From: Saccharibacillus alkalitolerans | Lineage (GTDB): Bacteria; Bacillota; Bacilli; Paenibacillales; Paenibacillaceae | NCBI RefSeq assembly: GCF_011090185.1 | Contig: NZ_JAAFGS010000002.1 | Location: 248,001 to 312,000 of the forward strand | DNA: 64,000 bases | Direction of reading: 5' to 3' | Made by a program: the position numbers and the translations under genes | The notes under the pieces: model-generated | Database searches by the model: none | Told to the model about the DNA's origin: nothing | Seen by the model: the letters and a program-made list of their open reading frames with translations, nothing else | Shown: one piece after another, positions 17,057 to 27,022 of the stretch | Numbering within the stretch: the stretch's first letter is position 1 | How the letters are laid out: the number at the start of each line of letters is the position of its first letter

Positions 17057-18232
17057 TTAAGCTCTTTTTCTGCGAGTCATGACGTCGAAGATAACGGCAA
17101 GCGCCAGAACCGCGCCGCGGATCATGTACTGGTACGAGATGCCGACGCCCAGCAGGTTCATGCCGCTCGACAGGGAAGCCATGACGACCGCGCCGATGAT
17201 GGAGCCGGTGACTTTGCCGACGCCGCCCGCCGCGGATACGCCGCCGACGTAAGCGGCCGCGATCGCGTCAAGCTCGAACAGCGTGCCGGCCGTCGTCGTT
17301 GCCGATTGCAGACGCGCCGTGTACAGGATGCCGGACAAGGCGGACAGCATGCCCATGGAACCGAATACGATGTACGTAATCTTTTTAACGTTGATGCCGC
17401 TCAGGTGAGCCGCTTCCGGGTTGCTGCCGACCGCGTAGATGTGACGGCCGAGCACCGTTTTGGTCGTCAGGAAATGGTAGATCGCCACGACGAGCAGGGT
17501 GATGACGACCGTCCAGGAGAAGCCGTTGTAGCCGGCCAGAATCCAGGTCACGTAAGCGATGATCGCGGAGACGAACACCAGCTTGACGGCGAAGATCTTG
17601 TTGGAAGGCACGTCGAATTTGTACTTGATCTTCTGGCCGCGTTTCGAAATTTCGGCGTATACGAAGTACAGGATGACCAGCGCGCCGAGGATCAGCGCCA
17701 GCACGTTCAGGCCCGCGATTTGTCCGAGCGACGGCAGGTAGCCGTTGCCCAACGCGTTGAACGTATCGTCTTTGACGATGATCGTGCCCGTCTTCTCGGT
17801 CACTTGGAGCAGCGCGCCGCGGAAGATGAGCATCGCCGCGAGCGAGGAGACGAAGGCCGGGATGCCGACGGACGCGACCAGCACGCCGTTGAACATGCCG
17901 ATCACGATGCCGAGGATCAGGATGATCGGAATGGTGAAGTAGACCGGCACGCCCAGCTGCGACAGCATGATCGCCGCGATGGCGCCCATAAAGCCGGCGG
18001 CGAAGCCGACCGACAAGTCGATGTGGCGGATGACGATGACCAGCGTCATGCCGACGGCCAGAACGGCGATGTAGCCGGTGGCGTCGAGCAGGTTGCTGAT
18101 GTTGCGCGAGGACATGAACAGACCGTCCGTCAAGATGGTAAAGGTGAGCATGATGACGAACAAAGCGATGTACATGCCGTAATCGCGGATATTCACTTTG
18201 AGCAAAGATTTGGCTTCTTGGAAGAAGTTCAT
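17057..18232 (-). CDS. mmsB: Sugar ABC transporter permease (MmsB/GguB/XylH type)
   Basis: A 391-residue integral membrane protein of the ribose/xylose permease family (BPD_transp_2), with about 10-11 predicted helices. It carries the family signature GRHIYAVGSNPEAAHLSGINVKK in the cytoplasmic loop that contacts the ATPase and VIVIRHIDLSVG near the N-terminus. The length (about 390, versus 330 for RbsC) and the long internal loop (AEISKRGQKIKYKFDVPSNK) are characteristic of the multiple-monosaccharide GguB/MmsB branch. It is the last gene of the chvE-mmsA-mmsB operon. Confidence 0.9.
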   Translation of the reverse strand: MNFFQEAKSLLKVNIRDYGMYIALFVIMLTFTILTDGLFMSSRNISNLLDATGYIAVLAVGMTLVIVIRHIDLSVGFAAGFMGAIAAIMLSQLGVPVYFTIPIILILGIVIGMFNGVLVASVGIPAFVSSLAAMLIFRGALLQVTEKTGTIIVKDDTFNALGNGYLPSLGQIAGLNVLALILGALVILYFVYAEISKRGQKIKYKFDVPSNKIFAVKLVFVSAIIAYVTWILAGYNGFSWTVVITLLVVAIYHFLTTKTVLGRHIYAVGSNPEAAHLSGINVKKITYIVFGSMGMLSALSGILYTARLQSATTTAGTLFELDAIAAAYVGGVSAAGGVGKVTGSIIGAVVMASLSSGMNLLGVGISYQYMIRGAVLALAVIFDVMTRRKRA

Positions 18233-18331
18233 GGTTTTCCCCTCCTAATGCGTTAGGTGCGTTATTCGTTTCGCGTCTTTAATCGGACACGCCCGGCGTA
18301 ACGCAAAGCTGCACGGCATGCAGCGGACGCT

Positions 18332-19900
18332 TTACTGCGTCGCGAAATGCATGATTTTTTCCTGATCGGCTTCTTCGGCCGGGATTTCGCCTTTGATCCG
18401 GCCCTCGGCCATGACGTAAATCCGGTCGCTCATGCCGAGCACCTCGCCGAGTTCGGACGAGATCATGATGATGCTCATGCCCTGGGCGATCAGCTTGTTC
18501 ATGATGGTATAGATTTCGAATTTGGCGCCGACGTCGATGCCTCGCGTCGGTTCGTCCAGGATCAGCAGCTTCGGTCCGACGAACAGCCATTTGCCGAGGG
18601 AGACCTTCTGCTGGTTGCCGCCGCTCAGATTGCCGACGAGCTGTTCCACGGAAGGCGCCTTGATGTTCATCGAGCCTTTGTATTCGTTGGCGACTTTGAC
18701 TTCTTCGTTGTCGTTGATGACGCCGCCGGGCGCGATTCCTTTTAGATTCGCCGCGCTGACGTTGTTCTTGATGTCCTGCAGAAGGAACAGCCCGTCGCCT
18801 TTGCGGTCTTCGGTCACGTAAGCGATGCCCGCCTTGATCGCTTCGCTGGTATGCGAGAATTTGCTGCGCTTGCCGTCGACGTACAGTTCGCCGTCCAGCT
18901 TGTAGTTTCTCGGATTGCCGAAAATGCTGAGCGCGAACTCCGTACGGCCCGAGCCCATCAGGCCCGCGATACCGACGATTTCGCCTTTTTTCACATAGAG
19001 GTCGACGTTTTTGACAACATTGCGGCCCAGCTGTTGGTCGAATGCGGTCCAGTTCTTGACCTCGAGAATAGGGTCGCCGAACTTTTTATCGGGCCGCTTC
19101 GGATAGATGTCCTCGATATCGCGTCCGACCATGTTCTTGATGATCGAAGCTTCGGTAATTTCGCCTTTGGACCCGTCCAGCGTGCAGATCGTTCTGCCGT
19201 CGCGGATCACGGTCGCTTTGTCGGCGATCGAGATGACTTCCTTCAGCTTGTGGGAGATCATGATGCAGGTGATGCCCTGGCTCTTCAGCTCGCGCAGCAG
19301 ATTAAGCAGGTTCTCGCTGTCGTTTTCGTTCAGCGCCGCCGTCGGTTCGTCCAGAATAAGCAGCTTGACGTCTTTGCTGAGCGCTTTGGCGATTTCGACG
19401 AGCTGCTGCTTGCCGACGCCCAGATCGCGGATCAGCGTCTCGGGGTTGACGTTCAGCTTAACCTTGTCCAGCATCTTGCGAGCTTCGATGATCGTCTCGT
19501 TCCAGTCGATCACGCCGCCTTTTTTGACCTCGTTGCCCGCGAAAATGTTCTCGTATACGCTCAGGTCCGGAAAAAGAGCCAGCTCTTGGTAGATGATCGC
19601 GATGCCCGTCTTGACGCTGTCGGTAATCTTCGCGAACTGCTGTACCGTTCCTTCGTAAACGATGTCGCCCTCGTATGTGCCGTACGGGTAGACCCCGCTC
19701 AACACCTTCATCAACGTCGATTTGCCTGCGCCGTTTTCGCCGACAAGAAAGTGAATCTCGCCTTTTTTGACCTGAAAATTCACGTCCTGCAGCGCTTTGA
19801 CGCCGGTAAAGCTTTTGGAAATGTTCCGCATCTCCAAAATGTTGCCGTTCGGGCCTCCGGCTGTAGGTCCGTTCGTTTTTTCCAGTATATTTCCGCCCAT
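18332..19900 (-). CDS. mmsA: Sugar ABC transporter ATPase (MmsA/GguA/XylG type)
   Basis: A 522-residue fused double ATPase of the RbsA/XylG/GguA group. The first half has Walker [10 protein letters not shown] and Walker [12 protein letters not shown]; the second half has the degenerate Walker [10 protein letters not shown] usual in this family, signature LSGGNQQK and Walker [15 protein letters not shown]. It energises uptake with the permease at 17057 and the binding protein at 20014. The gaps of about 100 bp on each side hold no clear terminator, so the three genes form one operon. Confidence 0.92.
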   Translation of the reverse strand: MGGNILEKTNGPTAGGPNGNILEMRNISKSFTGVKALQDVNFQVKKGEIHFLVGENGAGKSTLMKVLSGVYPYGTYEGDIVYEGTVQQFAKITDSVKTGIAIIYQELALFPDLSVYENIFAGNEVKKGGVIDWNETIIEARKMLDKVKLNVNPETLIRDLGVGKQQLVEIAKALSKDVKLLILDEPTAALNENDSENLLNLLRELKSQGITCIMISHKLKEVISIADKATVIRDGRTICTLDGSKGEITEASIIKNMVGRDIEDIYPKRPDKKFGDPILEVKNWTAFDQQLGRNVVKNVDLYVKKGEIVGIAGLMGSGRTEFALSIFGNPRNYKLDGELYVDGKRSKFSHTSEAIKAGIAYVTEDRKGDGLFLLQDIKNNVSAANLKGIAPGGVINDNEEVKVANEYKGSMNIKAPSVEQLVGNLSGGNQQKVSLGKWLFVGPKLLILDEPTRGIDVGAKFEIYTIMNKLIAQGMSIIMISSELGEVLGMSDRIYVMAEGRIKGEIPAEEADQEKIMHFATQ

Positions 19901-20013
19901 TTCTATCGCACCCCTTACCGCCCGGTTTACCGAGAAAGAGGAACGGGGCGTCCCCGTCCCTGCTTCTCAGCCGGCTGTTTGCTGTGGTATACGGTTAACC
20001 CGCCGTCCTGTGC

Positions 20014-21132
20014 TTACAGGCCCGTGAAGTCTTCGGCTTTGTAGTATTCCGAATCGATCAGTTCTTTTTGCACGTTTGCTTTGTCGACGACGATAACGTC
20101 GGTTTGTTTCGCTTTGACGTCCACTTCTCCGTTGTTGTAAGAACCTGTCGTTTCCGGAGTTTTGCCGTCGAGTACTTCGACTGCCATGCCCATTGCGTCT
20201 TTAACGAGCGTACGCACGTCTTTGAAGACCGTCATGGACTGCTTGCCGTCGAGGATATACTGGATGGAAGCCTGCTCGGCATCCTGACCGGTGATGACGT
20301 AGCTTGTTACCGCGCTGTCGGAACCGAATACGTCGGCGATGGAGCGTGCCGTGCCGTCGTTCGGAGCCAGAATGGCAACGTCGCCCTTCATGTCCGCCGC
20401 GGCTGCCGTCAGGTGAGTCTGAGCTTTGTTCTTGGCTTCGTTCGGATCCCAGTTCGTCGTAACCTGGCCGATGATGCTGCTCATTTGGTCGCGGGACAGG
20501 TCTTTCGTGTCTTTCAGCTTTTCGGCTTCCGTGGAGTTGGCGATTTTGAATGTGCCGTCCGCGATTTTAGGCTGCAGAACCTGCCATGCGCCTTGGAAGA
20601 ACAGGAAAGCGTTGTTGTCGGTAGCGGCGCCTGCGTACAGGTAGAGCGGCTGGCCGCTGCCTTTTGCGTTGTCGATCAGGTACTGCGCTTGAGCCGCGCC
20701 TACCGCGAGGCTATCGAATGTGACATAGTAGTCGACCGCGTCGGTGCTTGTGATCAGACGGTCGTAAGCGATGACGGTCACGCCGTCTTTTTTCGCCGCT
20801 TCTACCGCTGCCGCCGCGGCGTCGCCGTCCTGCGGGCAGATGATCAGCACTTTGATGCCTTTGTTCAGCAGCGTTTCCACGTTTTCTTTTTCTTTGGCGG
20901 AAGAGCCCTGGCTGAACAGAATTTCGGTTGTATACTTGGTGCCCGACAGCGCGTCTTTGAAACGCTGCTCGTCCTGCACCCATCTCGGTTCGTCTTTGGT
21001 CGGCAGTACGATTCCGACGCTTACGCTTCCTCCGCTGCCGCTTGTTCCGCCGCCGTTGCCGCAGGCGGTTGCGACGATCGAGAACATCATGACCGCAATG
21101 AGAAGCACAATCCCCTTAAAGTGTTTCTTCAA
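20014..21132 (-). CDS. chvE: ChvE-type monosaccharide-binding lipoprotein
   Basis: A 372-residue periplasmic-binding-protein-like lipoprotein. The signal peptide ends in lipobox VATAC (about residue 24) followed by a Gly/Ser linker. The mature part has the sugar-binding (Peripla_BP_4) features VSVGIVLPTKDEPRWVQDEQRF, IICPQDGDA, VIAYDRLI and YVITGQDAEQASIQYILDGKQSMTVFKD, matching the ChvE/multiple-monosaccharide group that binds xylose, arabinose, glucose or galactose. It is the first gene of the operon, behind a promoter overlapped by a cre-like site at 21214. Confidence 0.92.
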   Translation of the reverse strand: MKKHFKGIVLLIAVMMFSIVATACGNGGGTSGSGGSVSVGIVLPTKDEPRWVQDEQRFKDALSGTKYTTEILFSQGSSAKEKENVETLLNKGIKVLIICPQDGDAAAAAVEAAKKDGVTVIAYDRLITSTDAVDYYVTFDSLAVGAAQAQYLIDNAKGSGQPLYLYAGAATDNNAFLFFQGAWQVLQPKIADGTFKIANSTEAEKLKDTKDLSRDQMSSIIGQVTTNWDPNEAKNKAQTHLTAAAADMKGDVAILAPNDGTARSIADVFGSDSAVTSYVITGQDAEQASIQYILDGKQSMTVFKDVRTLVKDAMGMAVEVLDGKTPETTGSYNNGEVDVKAKQTDVIVVDKANVQKELIDSEYYKAEDFTGL

Positions 21133-21190
21133 TTTGACCTAACCCCTTTCGGTTTGTCTGATGATGGAGTAAATCGTTCTGGCAGGATTA

Positions 21191-21228
21191 AATATAACAC
21201 CGCTTTCATTCTCTGTAAGCGCTTATCA
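21191..21228 (-). promoter_or_regulatory. chvE promoter with overlapping cre-like site
   Basis: On the minus strand TTACAG (21218-21213) and TATATT (21196-21191) are 16 bp apart. The 15-bp palindrome TGATAAGCGCTTACA (21228-21214) overlaps the -35 box and matches the CcpA catabolite-response pattern TGWNANCGNTNNCA closely. Glucose repression of the importer is therefore likely. The rest of the 400-bp gap up to 21529 shows nothing I recognise. Confidence 0.7.
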
Positions 21229-21529
21229 TTAGCACTCTTTTGCTACCTTCTGTACTTTTTTAATCTCTTCGGGAAAGCGTTTGCACAAAAGTGCGGGACA
21301 ACGCTCCGAACAAGCGAGCGACCGTCTGAAAAACCGCGCCGTTAAGCCGTTTTCCTGACTGAGGGGCTTTGGATTCCGAAATCGGGCATGAGACGGTTTT
21401 CTGCTCCGCCATGCAAAAAAAGACTGCAAAAATCCGTCAAGTCCGGGCGTTTTCATTCCTGAATCCGGAATAAACGCGCGCTCGGCACGACAAATTTTTA
21501 CAGTCTTTCGCGGATAGGGATCGTCCTCC

Positions 21530-22816
21530 CTATTCGCCGCCTTTTCCGTAGACTTCTTCCCGCGAATGGAAGCCGTCCGCGATCACCGTCCCGTCCAGAT
21601 TGGAAGCGTCGACCGCGATCGGGGACAGCAGAATCGACGGCACTTCGATCTTGCCGTTGTTGACCCGCCGGGTTGCTCCGGTCGGCTCGCCCTTGGCCAG
21701 CGCGACAGCGAGTCTTGCCGTATCTTCGGCCAGCCGGCCGATCGGCTTATAGACGGTCATCGTCTGCGTGCCGTCGACGATGCGGCGGACGGCTTCAAGG
21801 TCCGCATCCTGTCCGGCGACCGGGATGCTTCCCGCCAAGCCGTATCGTTCCAGCGCCCGAACCGCGCCGCCCGCGGTCGCGTCGTTCGCGACGATGACCG
21901 CGTCGATGCCTCCCGCTCCGTTGGCTTTCAGCGCTTCGAGCATGTTCTCCAGCGCGTAGACCGGCTTCCAATCTTTCGACCATTGGTCGTACACGATGCG
22001 AATGTCGCCCCGCTCGATCGACGGCTGCAGCGCCTCGAACACGCCTTCCTTGAACTGGCGGGCGTTGTTGTCCGTATCGGCGCCTCCGATATAGACGTAA
22101 TTCCCCTTCGGCACAATCTTCATGATGGCTTCCGCCTGAAGGTGCCCCACTTCGACATTGTCGAAGGAGACGTACAGATCGACGTCCGCGTTCGTCACGA
22201 GGCGGTCATAGGACAAGACTTTGATGCCGGACTTATGAGCTTTGCTTACGATCGCCGCCGTCGCTTCCGCATTATGCGGAACGATGACCAGAACGTCGAC
22301 GCCCTGACTGATCATCGCTTCCGCCTGGGCGATCTGCCTCGCGTCGTCTCCGTCCGCGGACTTGACGATCACCTCCGCGCCCAGCCGCTGCGCCGCCTCG
22401 ACGAACAGATCGCGGTCTTTTTTCCACCGCTCCTCCAGCAGCGTGTCCATGGCGAATCCGATCTTGATCCGCTTTTCCCCGCTTATCGCGTCCGGCTTGG
22501 CCGGCGGCGCGGCTTCTTCCCCGCTTCCGGACGCCTGCTCCGAACCGGATGAAGCGCCTGCCTCCGCGCCGTCCCAGCCTCCACCATGCCCCGCCCCGCC
22601 GGAAGATTCGGCGGACGAACGGCCGTCTTCGGCCGAGTTCGCCGCCTGCGGCCCGCCGCTTCCGCTCGAACACCCCGCCAGCGCCAGCAGCAGAAGCAGA
22701 AGCGCGCATGCCAGCGCCGCAAGCTGCCGGAACGAAGGGCCGCTGCCGGCTTCTGCCGCTCCGCGGCTGCGGCTCCGGTCCGCCTTTCCTGCCGCTGCGC
22801 TCGGCCCTCCGGTCAT
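21530..22816 (-). CDS. XylF-like sugar-binding lipoprotein
   Basis: The ATG at 22816 has GGGAGGT upstream and shares ATGA with the stop of the response-regulator gene. The 428-residue product has a long charged N-terminus, a hydrophobic segment and lipobox LAGC (about residue 48), then an acidic Gly/Ser linker to about 135. The binding domain (IKIGFAMDTLLEERWKKDRDLFVEAAQRLGAEVIVKSADGDD..., VLSYDRLVTNADVDLYVSFDN, PVAGQDADLEAVRRIVDGTQTMTVYKPI) resembles the D-xylose-binding protein XylF. No permease or ATPase follows, so it probably feeds the ChvE-MmsAB importer or helps in sensing. Confidence 0.82.
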   Translation of the reverse strand: MTGGPSAAAGKADRSRSRGAAEAGSGPSFRQLAALACALLLLLLALAGCSSGSGGPQAANSAEDGRSSAESSGGAGHGGGWDGAEAGASSGSEQASGSGEEAAPPAKPDAISGEKRIKIGFAMDTLLEERWKKDRDLFVEAAQRLGAEVIVKSADGDDARQIAQAEAMISQGVDVLVIVPHNAEATAAIVSKAHKSGIKVLSYDRLVTNADVDLYVSFDNVEVGHLQAEAIMKIVPKGNYVYIGGADTDNNARQFKEGVFEALQPSIERGDIRIVYDQWSKDWKPVYALENMLEALKANGAGGIDAVIVANDATAGGAVRALERYGLAGSIPVAGQDADLEAVRRIVDGTQTMTVYKPIGRLAEDTARLAVALAKGEPTGATRRVNNGKIEVPSILLSPIAVDASNLDGTVIADGFHSREEVYGKGGE

Positions 22817-24360
22817 TCCGCACCTCCCAGCAGCGCTTTTCTGTACTCCGTCGGCGAGATGTCGCACATCTTTTTGAAGACTTTGCTGAAATAATTCGGG
22901 TCGTGGTAGCCCACTTCGAACGTAATTTCTTTCAGGCTACGGGCCGGATCGCTCATCAGCTTCTTCGCCTTGTCGATCCGGCACTGGGTCAGGAAGTCGA
23001 TGTAGTTGACCCCGATCTGCTCCTTGAACAGCTTGCTGATATAAAATGGGCTCAACTCGAATTTCTCGCCGATCGCCTCCAACGAAATGTCTTCGTGCGA
23101 GTTCTCGGTGATATACTGCTTGATCCGCCGGACCGTATCTGGCTTGATCCGCTCCAAATGCTCCGCGTACGCCTGCTTGATCCGGTCGAGAACCGCGCCC
23201 GTTTCCGACCGCAGCTGCCGGTAATCCTGCGCCTGAAACGAGAACGTCGGCGTCCCGATCTCCACGCCCATCTCCGCCAGCACGCGCGAAGCGACCCATA
23301 AGCGTTCCAGCACCCGCTGCTGGGCGTTCAGCCGATCCGCGCCTTCGCTCTCGCACTGCCGCAGGAAATCCAGCGTTTCCGACCGGATGCCGTCCCAGTC
23401 GCCGACCCGGATCTGCTCGAAGAAATGCTGCTCCCAGCGCTTGTCCGGCAGGTCCAGTACGGAATTTCCCGGCCCCCGCTCCGGCTTCTCCGCGTACAGA
23501 CGGTAGCGGACCGGCTGCGAAGGGTCGGGAATCGCGATCAGCGCTTCCCGGTAGGACTGCCGTACCCGGGCCAGCGAATCGCAGACGTTGCCCACGCCGA
23601 TCAGCCAGCCTTCGCGGGAATGGCCGCCGGCCGCCTCCAGCAGCGTACGCGCCAGTTCCGACGCCTGCACGCGGAACGGACGGTTCTTGTCCCGGAAAGC
23701 GATAATGGGAATCTGGCGGCCGTAAAGCGCGCCGACCCAGCCCGCTCCGTCGCGCCGGATTCGATCGCGGATTGCCGCATAGGCGCCTTCCGCCCCCGCC
23801 GGCACCAATACCGACAGCGCGAACGTCTCGCTGTCCGCATCCGCGCCCAACCAGGCCACCAGCTCGTCCGAATGCACTTCGTGCACGTGATCGAACAGCA
23901 GCTGCGTCACGATATCCGTCTCGATTACGGGCATTACCCGCTCGAGCGCATCTTCGCGCAGCCGGCTGCGCTCCCGTTCGCGGGCTTCTTCCCCGATCTG
24001 CTCCAGCACCCGGCCGACCGTCTTTTTGATCTCCCCCGCCTTGCTCGGCTTGAGCAGATAATCTTTTACCCCGAGCTTGAGCGCGCGCCGGGCATAATCG
24101 AACGTATCGTAAGCCGTCACCATGACGATCTTGACGTGCGGATATTTTTCCCCGATAATTTCCGCCGCCTGTAGTCCGTCCATGCCCGGCATTTTAATAT
24201 CCATCAGAATCAGGTCCGGGCGGAACGAATCCGCCAGTTCGACCGCCATCCGGCCGTTTTTCGCCTGTTCGATCGCAAGTTCCGGAAAGCTTTTTTGCAA
24301 AATGGCCTGCAGGCCTTCCCGGCCGACCTGCTCGTCATCCACGATCAGCAGTCTTGTCAT
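22813..24360 (-). CDS. YesN-type response regulator (REC plus AraC HTH)
   Basis: A 515-residue regulator. The N-terminal receiver domain has Asp54 as phosphoacceptor (LILMDIKMPGMDGL), acidic residues in LIVDDE and Lys in KDYLLKPSK. A central region of about 250 residues precedes two AraC-type HTH motifs at the C-terminus (AIGEKFELSPFYISKLFKEQIGVNYIDFL and LKEITFEVGYHDPNYFSKVFKKMCDISPTEYRK). The gene overlaps the kinase by 26 bp and the next binding-protein gene by 4 bp. It likely activates the xylose-type transporter genes in this cluster. Confidence 0.92.
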   Translation of the reverse strand: MTRLLIVDDEQVGREGLQAILQKSFPELAIEQAKNGRMAVELADSFRPDLILMDIKMPGMDGLQAAEIIGEKYPHVKIVMVTAYDTFDYARRALKLGVKDYLLKPSKAGEIKKTVGRVLEQIGEEARERERSRLREDALERVMPVIETDIVTQLLFDHVHEVHSDELVAWLGADADSETFALSVLVPAGAEGAYAAIRDRIRRDGAGWVGALYGRQIPIIAFRDKNRPFRVQASELARTLLEAAGGHSREGWLIGVGNVCDSLARVRQSYREALIAIPDPSQPVRYRLYAEKPERGPGNSVLDLPDKRWEQHFFEQIRVGDWDGIRSETLDFLRQCESEGADRLNAQQRVLERLWVASRVLAEMGVEIGTPTFSFQAQDYRQLRSETGAVLDRIKQAYAEHLERIKPDTVRRIKQYITENSHEDISLEAIGEKFELSPFYISKLFKEQIGVNYIDFLTQCRIDKAKKLMSDPARSLKEITFEVGYHDPNYFSKVFKKMCDISPTEYRKALLGGAE

Positions 24361-25801
24361 AGGTGTCGCTTCTCCTTGTCTTCGGTAATTTGAGCACTAC
24401 CCGCACGCCTCCGCCCGGCCGGTTCTCGACGTCGATCACGTCCGTCACGCCGTAGAACAGCCGCAGCCGCCGCACGACGTTGCCGAAGCCGATTCCCGTC
24501 GAGTGCCCCTCCGGCTGCATCTCGCGTTCTTCGAGAATGCCGCGAATTTTGTCTTCGTCCATTCCCGGGCCGTCGTCGGCAATTTCCACCGCTACCCGGT
24601 CGCCTTCGTCGGTGATCGCGACGGTAATCGTTCCTCCGCTCTCCGACGGCTCGATCGCGTGAATGACCGCGTTTTCCACGATCGGCTGAAGCGTCAGACC
24701 CGGCATCTGCACGGAAAGGCAGCGCTCGTCGATCTCGGTCACCAGACGCAGCCGATCCGTAAATCGCGCCGATTGGATCTCCATGTACTGACGCATCACG
24801 CGCACTTCGTCATGAAGCGTTACCGCGCGGTCGAGCCGCTTGAGATTGTAACGCAGCAGTCCGGCGACGCTCACCAGCAGGTCGCTCGTCTCCTCCGCCC
24901 CTTCCAGAAAAGACTTTTTGGACAGCGTATCGAGAATGTTGAACAGGAAATGCGGATTGATCTGGCTCTGCAGGCTGCGCAGCTGGCTCTCCTGCAGCAG
25001 CAGGCGGCTCTTCTGAAGCTCGCTTTCCAACCTCGCCTTTTCCTGCATTTCCACGATCAGGTTATTGATGCTGACCCGCATCCGCTCGAACGTCGTGGCC
25101 AAAAAGTAAATTTCGTCCGACGAGTTGACCACGATCTGCCGCTCGAACTTTCCTTTTGCCAGCTCTTGGGCCGCTTTCGTGAGCTGTTCCACCGGCCTTG
25201 TGATGCTCAGCGAGAACCAGTAGGCGAACAGCAGCAGCCCGAACGTGATCGACAGCAGAATCCAGATGCCCAGCTTCTTCAGTTCTTCGGCCTGTTCGAT
25301 GATGCTGCGGTAGAAGCGTTCGTACGTATTCAATTCGATGTCGATCAGCTGCAGCGTCATTTCCGAGATGTAACGGGAAATGCGCGTCGCTTCCGCGAAC
25401 GCCTTCGACGAATCTTCGTTTTCCCGCTCGGATTGAAACATGACGGAGCGGTCCGTCGCCTCGAGCAGGCTGTCGATCAGGTTCATGTAGCTGGTCAGCG
25501 CGAAGTCGTTCTCTTCGTTGCGCAGCAGTGCCACCGAGCTCCGAGCTTCCCTCAGCAGCTGCTCGTTCCGCTTCAGGCTGCTCAAATTGCCCTCGGTCGG
25601 CGTCAGCAGGTAGATGTTGAGCGAATTGACCGTCTGCCGGCTCGACGCCGTCACTTCGTTCATGTGCAGATAGCGCTGGAGAATATCGTTGTACTGATCC
25701 TGCGTCTTCTGGTTGTAATAGGTCAGCATGATCCAGATCGACGCCATGATGAACATGATCAGGGCGGTCAGCGTCCAAATTTTCCGTTGAATTCCGATCA
25801 T
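24335..25801 (-). CDS. YesM/LytS-type sensor histidine kinase
   Basis: A 488-residue membrane kinase: transmembrane helix (about 8-28), extracytoplasmic sensor (about 30-175), second helix (LGIWILLSITFGLLLFAYWFSL), HAMP, then the His_kinase domain with QSQINPHFLFNILDTLSKKS (phosphoacceptor His) and a GHKL ATPase (VENAVIHAIE, DDGPGMDEDKI, GIGFGNVVRRL). The genes for the anchored binding protein and for the kinase share ATGA, so sensor and kinase are co-translated, as in XylFII-LytS systems, where the binding protein and the kinase form a xylose receptor. Confidence 0.92.
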   Translation of the reverse strand: MIGIQRKIWTLTALIMFIMASIWIMLTYYNQKTQDQYNDILQRYLHMNEVTASSRQTVNSLNIYLLTPTEGNLSSLKRNEQLLREARSSVALLRNEENDFALTSYMNLIDSLLEATDRSVMFQSERENEDSSKAFAEATRISRYISEMTLQLIDIELNTYERFYRSIIEQAEELKKLGIWILLSITFGLLLFAYWFSLSITRPVEQLTKAAQELAKGKFERQIVVNSSDEIYFLATTFERMRVSINNLIVEMQEKARLESELQKSRLLLQESQLRSLQSQINPHFLFNILDTLSKKSFLEGAEETSDLLVSVAGLLRYNLKRLDRAVTLHDEVRVMRQYMEIQSARFTDRLRLVTEIDERCLSVQMPGLTLQPIVENAVIHAIEPSESGGTITVAITDEGDRVAVEIADDGPGMDEDKIRGILEEREMQPEGHSTGIGFGNVVRRLRLFYGVTDVIDVENRPGGGVRVVLKLPKTRRSDTYDKTADRG

Positions 25802-26775
25802 TGCGCGTCCTCCGTCGTCAGCAGGCGAATGTCCGTCGGGTACCCTTCGGCATCGAGCGGAACGGTATCGCCGTCCAGCCAGCGCACCATCATCCGCACG
25901 CCGATCTCGCCCATCTCGGACGGAGACTGCTCCACTACGGCGTCCAGCTTGCCTTGACGCAGCAGCGGCAATATGTCCGGATGATCGTCGAACGAATAGA
26001 TGTGATACGGTTTCAGCTGCGAACGCCTGCCGATCTCCCGCACCATCGCGGCAGTCAGGTTGGCGTCCACCGAAACGAAAGCGCTAACGTCGGGAGAAAG
26101 GTTCATGACCTCCTGCGTCGCGGCCGCGATCTCTTCCCCTTCGTCGGAAGTGACCGTATATTCGACGCGGATGCCCGGATAATCGTCCAGCACGCTCCGA
26201 ATCCCTTCGAGCCGCCTCCGCTGATCGTATTCCTCGCGGTCGTCTCCCATGATCACCACCACGCCTTCTTCTCCCATATCGGCAATCAGGCGGTTCGCGA
26301 TCATCTTTCCCGCCGCCAGCGCGTCCGAGCCCACATACGTTTTCCGCATGCTTTCGGACATCGGCACGTCGCTCGCGACCGTGATGACGGGAATGCCGTA
26401 AAAAGCCGCCTTGACCTTGGTCAGGTTGTCGAACGCATCCTCGTCCATGCCCTGCACGATGATCCCGTCCACTCCCGAATCGATGGCGATCTCGAGCTGC
26501 TTGAGAAAATCTTCGCGGTCTTCCCCGTACGTGCCCCACACTTCCAGATTCACGTCAAGGCGCTCCGCCTCTTCTTCGGCGCCTTCGCCGACCTTGTTCC
26601 AGAACGGCGTTCCGAGATCCTGCGTAATGAGCACGAGCCGGTAGCGTTCGTCCGATTCTTCCTGCGTCTGCGGCGGCTGCCAGGCGGACTGCATGAAGCG
26701 GATCGCCGAAATCATCGTAAAAAACAGAAAAATGGCGCATATCGAACCGAGCGCCAGACTGATCGTCTTGTGCAA
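25798..26775 (-). CDS. Membrane-anchored sugar-binding sensor (XylFII-like)
   Basis: A 325-residue protein with an uncleaved N-terminal helix (ISLALGSICAIFLFFTMISAI) and no lipobox, followed by a complete Peripla_BP_4 fold (YRLVLITQDLGTPFWNKVGEGAEEEAE, GVDGIIVQGMDEDAFDN, IPVITVASDVP, VYVGSDALAAGK-type, SFDDHPDILPLLRQGKLDAVVEQSPSEMG). It is the first gene of the sensor operon, with an ATGA overlap to the kinase. In clostridia the corresponding XylFII binds D-xylose and activates LytS. The sugar here is inferred from the neighbours, not proven. Confidence 0.85.
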   Translation of the reverse strand: MHKTISLALGSICAIFLFFTMISAIRFMQSAWQPPQTQEESDERYRLVLITQDLGTPFWNKVGEGAEEEAERLDVNLEVWGTYGEDREDFLKQLEIAIDSGVDGIIVQGMDEDAFDNLTKVKAAFYGIPVITVASDVPMSESMRKTYVGSDALAAGKMIANRLIADMGEEGVVVIMGDDREEYDQRRRLEGIRSVLDDYPGIRVEYTVTSDEGEEIAAATQEVMNLSPDVSAFVSVDANLTAAMVREIGRRSQLKPYHIYSFDDHPDILPLLRQGKLDAVVEQSPSEMGEIGVRMMVRWLDGDTVPLDAEGYPTDIRLLTTEDAQ

Positions 26776-26809
26776 GCGCGATCCCTCTTCCCTGGATAAA
26801 GATATTTAA

Positions 26810-26815
26810 ATTATA
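26810..26815 (-). promoter_or_regulatory. Predicted -10 element of the sensor operon
   Basis: A consensus TATAAT on the minus strand lies 35 bp upstream of the start at 26775 in an AT-rich tract. No convincing -35 is present (the best is TTCAAT, 18 bp upstream), so an activator may be needed. Confidence 0.45.
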
Positions 26816-27022
26816 ACATTTTATTCCAAAAATATTGAAGTCCGATCTCCCGGAATCCAGTTTTTCTACTGTAGCAAATCGGCCGCTCTCTGAATAGATT
26901 TTTTTTACAGATGTGCCTATGTAATTGTAATCACATGCCGTTTCGCCGTTTTTCGCGAGGGGTAAGGAGCAGCAAAGAGCGCTTTTCGTTCTTAATCCCG
27001 ACTTTCGAGGAGGAATTTCAAC

